The translations under genes and the position numbers were made by a program. The notes beneath the pieces are model-generated. The model had not been told where the DNA came from. It did not search any database and saw only the letters and a program-made list of their open reading frames with translations. A stretch of 64,000 bases of DNA from Arthrobacter sp. SLBN-100. GTDB taxonomy: Bacteria; Actinomycetota; Actinomycetes; Actinomycetales; Micrococcaceae. Location of the stretch: positions 1,736,001 to 1,800,000 of the forward strand of contig NZ_VFMY01000001.1 of NCBI RefSeq assembly GCF_006715305.1, read 5' to 3'. Shown piece by piece: positions 60,561 to 64,000 of this stretch; position 1 is the stretch's first letter; each line of letters begins with the position of its first letter.

Positions 60561-60902
60561 ATGGGTGAAGTGTGGATCCGTACGCTCGGCAACGGGCTGG
60601 TCCGGGCAGCCAATGTCACCGAAATTTCATCCACCCGGGGATCCCTGCATGAGGACCAGGGGTATTCGCTGAAGGTTGTCGTGGACGGCAAAGGCCATGT
60701 CCTGATTGATGACAGCGACCTGCAGGGTGCGCCGGATGAGCGGCTCGAATACGCCCGGCATGTTGAAGACGCCCTGCTGCTGGCCATGGACGAAGCGCGT
60801 GACATCGGCGCGTCTGTGGTGATCTCCTACGAGCCAGAGCGCGAGCGCTGGTCATCAGCCCCGGTCTCAGTATTAACAGGAAGGCTTCCCGAAGTGGTCT
60901 GA
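60561..60902 (+). CDS. Conserved hypothetical protein
   Basis: A 113-residue soluble protein with no domain I recognise. N-terminal beta-rich part (VWIRTLGNGLVRAANVTEIS; KVVVDGKGHVLIDDSDLQGA) and a C-terminal helix (YARHVEDALLLAMDEARDIG). The GGGGAGG site eight bases before the ATG makes the start secure. A GC hairpin follows at 60939-60961. Confidence 0.7.
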   Translation: MGEVWIRTLGNGLVRAANVTEISSTRGSLHEDQGYSLKVVVDGKGHVLIDDSDLQGAPDERLEYARHVEDALLLAMDEARDIGASVVISYEPERERWSSAPVSVLTGRLPEVV

Positions 60903-60938
60903 ACCCGCCCGGAACGAGGCGGGAAAGTACGACGGCGG

Positions 60939-60961
60939 CCGGCGGCGTTGTGCCGCCGGCT
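60939..60961 (+). terminator. GC hairpin after the 113-residue gene
   Basis: Nine-bp perfect stem GCCGGCGGC / GCCGCCGGC with a five-base loop, no T-tract. Confidence 0.55.
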
Positions 60962-61033
60962 GCGGTTTCCGTTACCGGCAGTCGGCTTCAGCCGCCCCCC
61001 GTGGCGTCACAACATCAGCATCCACAATCGGTG

Positions 61034-61152
61034 TAATAAATACGTAACTGTTGCGTGGATCACATTCACCCCCTACTCTGAATGAGGCTGAAGAAAGAGG
61101 CCATTGCAAGAAGCTGCAGCGTCGCAGCCAATGCCGGGGAAGGCTTTACAAC
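61034..61152 (+). promoter_or_regulatory. Promoter and 5' leader of the STAS-like gene
   Basis: TAATAA near 61034 is a rare AT-rich hexamer here and may be the -10 box. If the TTG at 61153 is the start, a ~110-base leader precedes it. Confidence 0.3.
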
Positions 61153-61479
61153 TTGAATTCCAAGCTCAACATTGTTGTCCGTGTAGATCTCGACCATGCG
61201 AAAGCACTGGTGATTGCAAAGGGGCATGTCACCGTCCACAGCGTTAATGCGCTTTATGTCGTGGTCAAGCGCGCCAATTCCATCAGACAGGGCCTGTACC
61301 TGGAGTTGGATATCTCTCATGCCTGGGTGGATGACGAGGCACTGGAGCAGCTGCAAACGTGCTCCGAGACCCATCATCTGCCGGCAAGGATCGATCCAGA
61401 CCAAAAGCCGTGCACCATCAGTGTCCTGGCGCGGCGGCAGGAACGTACCACCTCACGGGCAGCACTGCTCGCCGCATAA
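61153..61479 (+). CDS. STAS-domain-like hypothetical protein
   Basis: About 108 residues: LNSKLNIVVRVDLDHAKALV then IAKGHVTVHSVNALYVVVKR and LYLELDISHAWVDDEALEQL, the alternating strand/helix pattern of STAS (anti-sigma antagonist) domains. The Ser/Thr phosphorylated in true antagonists is not evident. TTG at 61153 has GGGGAAGG about nine bases before; an upstream TTG at 61051 gives a longer, less STAS-like N-terminus. It converges with the PAS-GGDEF-EAL gene beside an RsbQ-like gene, which is suggestive of a stress-signalling neighbourhood. Confidence 0.6.
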   Translation: MNSKLNIVVRVDLDHAKALVIAKGHVTVHSVNALYVVVKRANSIRQGLYLELDISHAWVDDEALEQLQTCSETHHLPARIDPDQKPCTISVLARRQERTTSRAALLAA

Positions 61480-61570
61480 ATGTTTAGGCCAAGGCACTCG
61501 CAGCGTCCACCGATCGGGCCAGAGTGCCGGCCGCACACTTTTTTAGCTTTCAGACTTTCCACGGCCTGGA

Positions 61571-61606
61571 AGTGCAGCTGTATCCGAAGAGACGGGTAGC
61601 TGCACT
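61571..61606. terminator. Hairpin downstream of the GGDEF-EAL gene
   Basis: Nine-bp arms AGTGCAGCT / AGCTGCACT with an 18-base loop, between converging genes. Confidence 0.45.
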
Positions 61607-61657
61607 CTCAGTCCGAGGAAACCCTTTACGCCGGAACCGGCAGCACGTCAGCGCCGG

Positions 61658-63418
61658 CTAGCCGTCGGCATGGGCGTCGAGCCATTCCTTCAGGGCCGGG
61701 GCGGGCAGCGGCCGGGCGAAGTGATAACCCTGCGCGAGGTCGCAGCCCATGGCCTTGAGGGTCTGCACCTGCACGGAGGTCTCCACGCCTTCGGCAACGG
61801 CCAGGATGCCAACCGCGTGCGCGAGGTCTATGCAGCTGGCCACGATTGCCGAGTCTCCGGAATCCGATCCGAGTCCATTGATGAAGGACCTGTCGATCTT
61901 CAGTTCGTCGATGGGGAACTTCTTCAAGTAGGTCAGGCTTGAGTAGCCCGTGCCGAAGTCGTCCACGGCGAGGCCCACGCCCAGGTTCTTGAGGGCCGTC
62001 AGCGACTCAAGGGCACCGTTGGGGTCTGCCATCAGGGCTGTCTCGGTGATTTCCAACAGCAGGTGGGAGGGCTCAACGTCCCGTAGCCGCAGGGCGCCTT
62101 CCACCACCGTCACCAGCTCCGGGTCACTGAGCTGGCGGGCGGACAGGTTGACGGCGAACTCGAGGCCCGCCGCGGGGCCGCCTTCCTTGCGCCAGCTCTC
62201 CGCCTGCCGGAGCGTTTCGCCCAGGACCCAGGCGCCCAGTGGGCGCACCAGCCCGGATTCTTCGGCCATGGTGATAAATTCCGACGGCGGCAGCAGCCCG
62301 CGTGTTGGATGCTGCCACCTGACCAGTGCCTCCACACCGACGGTGCGCCCTGTCTGCAGGTCCACCCGGGGCTGGTAATGCACTCGGAGTGCTCCTTCGC
62401 TGATGCCCCGGCGGAGTTCGCCCAGCGCGCGGAGCCGGTCCACGGTGGGATCAGATTCGGCCGGCTCGTGCAGTTCCCAACGGCTGCGTCCCAGTTCCTT
62501 CGCCCGGTACATCGCAATGTCGGCCCGGCGGATCAGGTCTTCCAGGCTTTCCCCGTCGCCCTCTGTGGCTGCCACTCCGATACTGGCGGTGGTGACTATT
62601 TCCAGGCCTTCGATCTGAATCGGCGTCTTGAGGACCTCCAGTAGCCCGCCCGCAAGGGCAGTGGCTTCCCGGGGACCGGCAAAGGTGTCCACCACAACGA
62701 ACTCGTCCCCGGAAAGCCGGCCCACGGCACTTGTAGCAGGAGCGGCCGCAGCCAGGCGCTCCGCCACGGAGACCAGCAGATCGTCCCCGGCCGCGTGCCC
62801 CAGGCTGTCATTGACGGCCTTGAAGTGGTCGAGGTCAATAAACAGGACGGCCAACCGGTCCCTGCCCACAGTCCTGTGGTCCAGTACTGCGTCCAGTTTC
62901 GTCTTCAATCCTGCCCGGTTGGGCAGGCCGGTCAGGGCGTCATGCAGGGCGAGGTGCTGCAGTTCCTTTTCAGCCTCGGCACGGCGCGCTTCAGATTCCT
63001 CGGCAGCCCGGAGTGCCGCTACCAGTTCCCTTTCATACAGCCGGCGTTCGTGGGCGCTGAAGACGATCACCCGGACGCTGGCGGGCTCCTGCCCGGAGCC
63101 CTGCGACCGTGACGCCGAGAGCAGCGCCGCGCGGCGCCCGCCCTCGGCGTCGATGATCTCGACAGCAATTTCGGAGACGGCGCCGTTGATACCCAGTTCC
63201 GGGATGCAGTGGGTCGAATAGAGAATCTGGTCCCCAACGGGCATCAGGGACTGCAGCTTGGATCCGATCAGTTCAGGCCGGCCGTAACCCGTCCACCGCG
63301 CAAAGGTATCGTTGACCGCGGTGATGCGGCCGCCGTCGTCAGTTATCAGGTACCCGCACGGAGCCTGCTGGAACAGTGCCTCGAAATGGCCCGGGTCCTG
63401 CTCACGGGAACCTGTCAC
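61658..63418 (-). CDS. PAS-GGDEF-EAL cyclic-di-GMP protein
   Basis: A 586-residue sensor/turnover protein. PAS at ~10-135 (FEALFQQAPCGYLITDDGGR; FARWTGYGRPELIGSKLQSL), a coiled region ~140-175, GGDEF at ~180-340 with active-site RLSGDEF (first Gly is Ser), and EAL at ~350-580 with VGVEALVRW, NLSARQL, VDDFGTGYSSL and VAEGVET, all catalytic positions apparently kept. It can make and/or break cyclic di-GMP in the cytoplasm. The GTG start overlaps the stop of the RsbQ-like gene (GTGA), so the two are translationally coupled. Confidence 0.9.
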   Translation of the reverse strand: MTGSREQDPGHFEALFQQAPCGYLITDDGGRITAVNDTFARWTGYGRPELIGSKLQSLMPVGDQILYSTHCIPELGINGAVSEIAVEIIDAEGGRRAALLSASRSQGSGQEPASVRVIVFSAHERRLYERELVAALRAAEESEARRAEAEKELQHLALHDALTGLPNRAGLKTKLDAVLDHRTVGRDRLAVLFIDLDHFKAVNDSLGHAAGDDLLVSVAERLAAAAPATSAVGRLSGDEFVVVDTFAGPREATALAGGLLEVLKTPIQIEGLEIVTTASIGVAATEGDGESLEDLIRRADIAMYRAKELGRSRWELHEPAESDPTVDRLRALGELRRGISEGALRVHYQPRVDLQTGRTVGVEALVRWQHPTRGLLPPSEFITMAEESGLVRPLGAWVLGETLRQAESWRKEGGPAAGLEFAVNLSARQLSDPELVTVVEGALRLRDVEPSHLLLEITETALMADPNGALESLTALKNLGVGLAVDDFGTGYSSLTYLKKFPIDELKIDRSFINGLGSDSGDSAIVASCIDLAHAVGILAVAEGVETSVQVQTLKAMGCDLAQGYHFARPLPAPALKEWLDAHADG

Positions 63419-64000
63419 GGGCTGGCCGAAAGATATTGCAGGATCTCCCTTGCCGTGGCTTCCGGGGCGCTGACATGCGGGCAGTGGCCGGTGGCCTGAA
63501 GCTGCACCAGGGTGCTCCGCTCGAGGTGCTCGTGCACATAGGAACCCACTTCCGGCGGCACAAGCAGGTCCTCGGAGCATTGCAGGATCAGGCTGTCAGT
63601 CCCCACCTTCTCCAGCATGGGCCGGGTGTCCGAAAGGAAGGTGACCCGGGCAAAATGCCGGGCAATCGCCGGATTGTTCCGGCAGAAACTGCTCCGGAGT
63701 TCCTCCGAAAGCTCCGGAACTCCCGGGTTGCCCATAACCATCGGCGCGAGTGCCTCAGCCCAGGCGAAGTAGTTGCTGTCCAGGGAAGCGAGCAGGCCAT
63801 CGATGTCCTCCTGCGAGAACCCGCCCACATAGCCATCGGCTGAATCATTGGTGTAGCGCGGGGATGGCGTCACCAGGACCAGCCGGGAGAACCGCTCCGG
63901 TTCCTGCGCAGCAGCGATTACCGCCACCATGGCGCTGACGCTGTGGGCCACCAGAATGACGTCTTTCAGGTCCAGCGCTTCGCAGATTTCCAGGAGGTCC
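63415..64000 (-). CDS. RsbQ-like alpha/beta hydrolase (3' part)
   Basis: The last ~194 residues of an RsbQ-family hydrolase; its start is beyond the right edge. Nucleophile in ILVAHSVSAMVAVIAAAQEP, then VTPSPRYTNDSADGYVGGFS, NYFAWAEALAPMVMGNPGVP, RSSFCRNNPAIARHFARVTF, acid in LILQCSEDLLVPPEVGSYVH and catalytic His in ATGHCPHVSAPE. These blocks are those of Bacillus RsbQ, which activates the PAS-phosphatase RsbP; plant KAI2/D14 receptors share the fold. Coupled by GTGA overlap to a PAS-GGDEF-EAL gene, its presumed partner. Confidence 0.9.
   Translation of the reverse strand, partial: DLLEICEALDLKDVILVAHSVSAMVAVIAAAQEPERFSRLVLVTPSPRYTNDSADGYVGGFSQEDIDGLLASLDSNYFAWAEALAPMVMGNPGVPELSEELRSSFCRNNPAIARHFARVTFLSDTRPMLEKVGTDSLILQCSEDLLVPPEVGSYVHEHLERSTLVQLQATGHCPHVSAPEATAREILQYLSASP

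Noticed and set aside
62684..62710. Degenerate GGDEF motif (SGDEF) as proof of an inactive cyclase
   Set aside because: Many active diguanylate cyclases have Ser or Ala at the first position; the remaining catalytic residues are present, so activity cannot be ruled out.

Overview
The window is a high-GC actinobacterial chromosome segment, most like Arthrobacter/Pseudarthrobacter (Micrococcaceae). This rests on GC-rich codons, GTG/TTG starts, many probable leaderless promoters, an APS-reductase and ferredoxin-dependent sulfite reductase route fed by an adrenodoxin-type FprA, an actinobacterial menaquinone set, and intergenic repeats of the kind I associate with that family. I found no rRNA, tRNA, transposase, integrase or prophage gene, so it reads as core chromosome with small repeat families and a few odd inserts.

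Layout. 0-11.6 kb: the 5' part of an aldehyde dehydrogenase divergent from a PucR regulator, a CYTH-CHAD protein, a CynX-type MFS carrier with a GntR regulator, an AI-2E family permease, and membrane or unknown proteins including a catalase-like/SRPBCC fusion. 11.9-26.6 kb: sulfur assimilation on the minus strand, namely fprA, the sirohaem synthase fusion, ssuABC-like genes, cysN-cysD-cysH-sir and a sirohydrochlorin chelatase, with RtcB, an Hpt-like protein and two SRPBCC proteins between them. The three sulfur promoters share one architecture: a -10 box six bases from the ATG, and a direct repeat GTGAC-N15-GTGAC starting 53-54 bases upstream of the start codon. 26.6-28.9 kb: a TRIC-type channel, a SUKH-like protein, and an AbiEi/DUF559 protein bracketed by two related ~100-bp palindromic elements.

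29-44.3 kb: menaquinone biosynthesis (polyprenyl diphosphate synthase, menJ-like, menG, menF, menD, menC). A frameshifted hydrolase, a polar amino acid ABC operon, an aminotransferase and a PhoX phosphatase sit among these genes. phoX is bracketed by arrays of a 12-nt motif repeated every 32-33 bp. 44.3-49.1 kb: CorA, an MFS carrier, a PAP2 phosphatase and a SARP-type regulator with a degenerate C-terminal receiver. 49.1-57 kb: a tight four-gene operon (carboxylate-amine ligase, PLP decarboxylase, NAGGN-type amidotransferase, M20 peptidase) next to a PuuD-like amidase and a nitrilase. It looks like an uncharacterised small-peptide or polyamine-conjugate pathway. 57-64 kb: a candidate ncRNA, an LssY-domain protein, a lipase-like protein, an MFS carrier, small unknown or STAS-like proteins, and a PAS-GGDEF-EAL protein translationally coupled to an RsbQ-like hydrolase that runs off the right edge.

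Genes and their co-operation: SUMT/Met8 and CbiX supply sirohaem to Sir, FprA can supply electrons through ferredoxin, CysND make APS, CysH reduces it to sulfite, and Sir makes sulfide. Men genes supply the respiratory quinone, but menA, menB and menE are not in this window.
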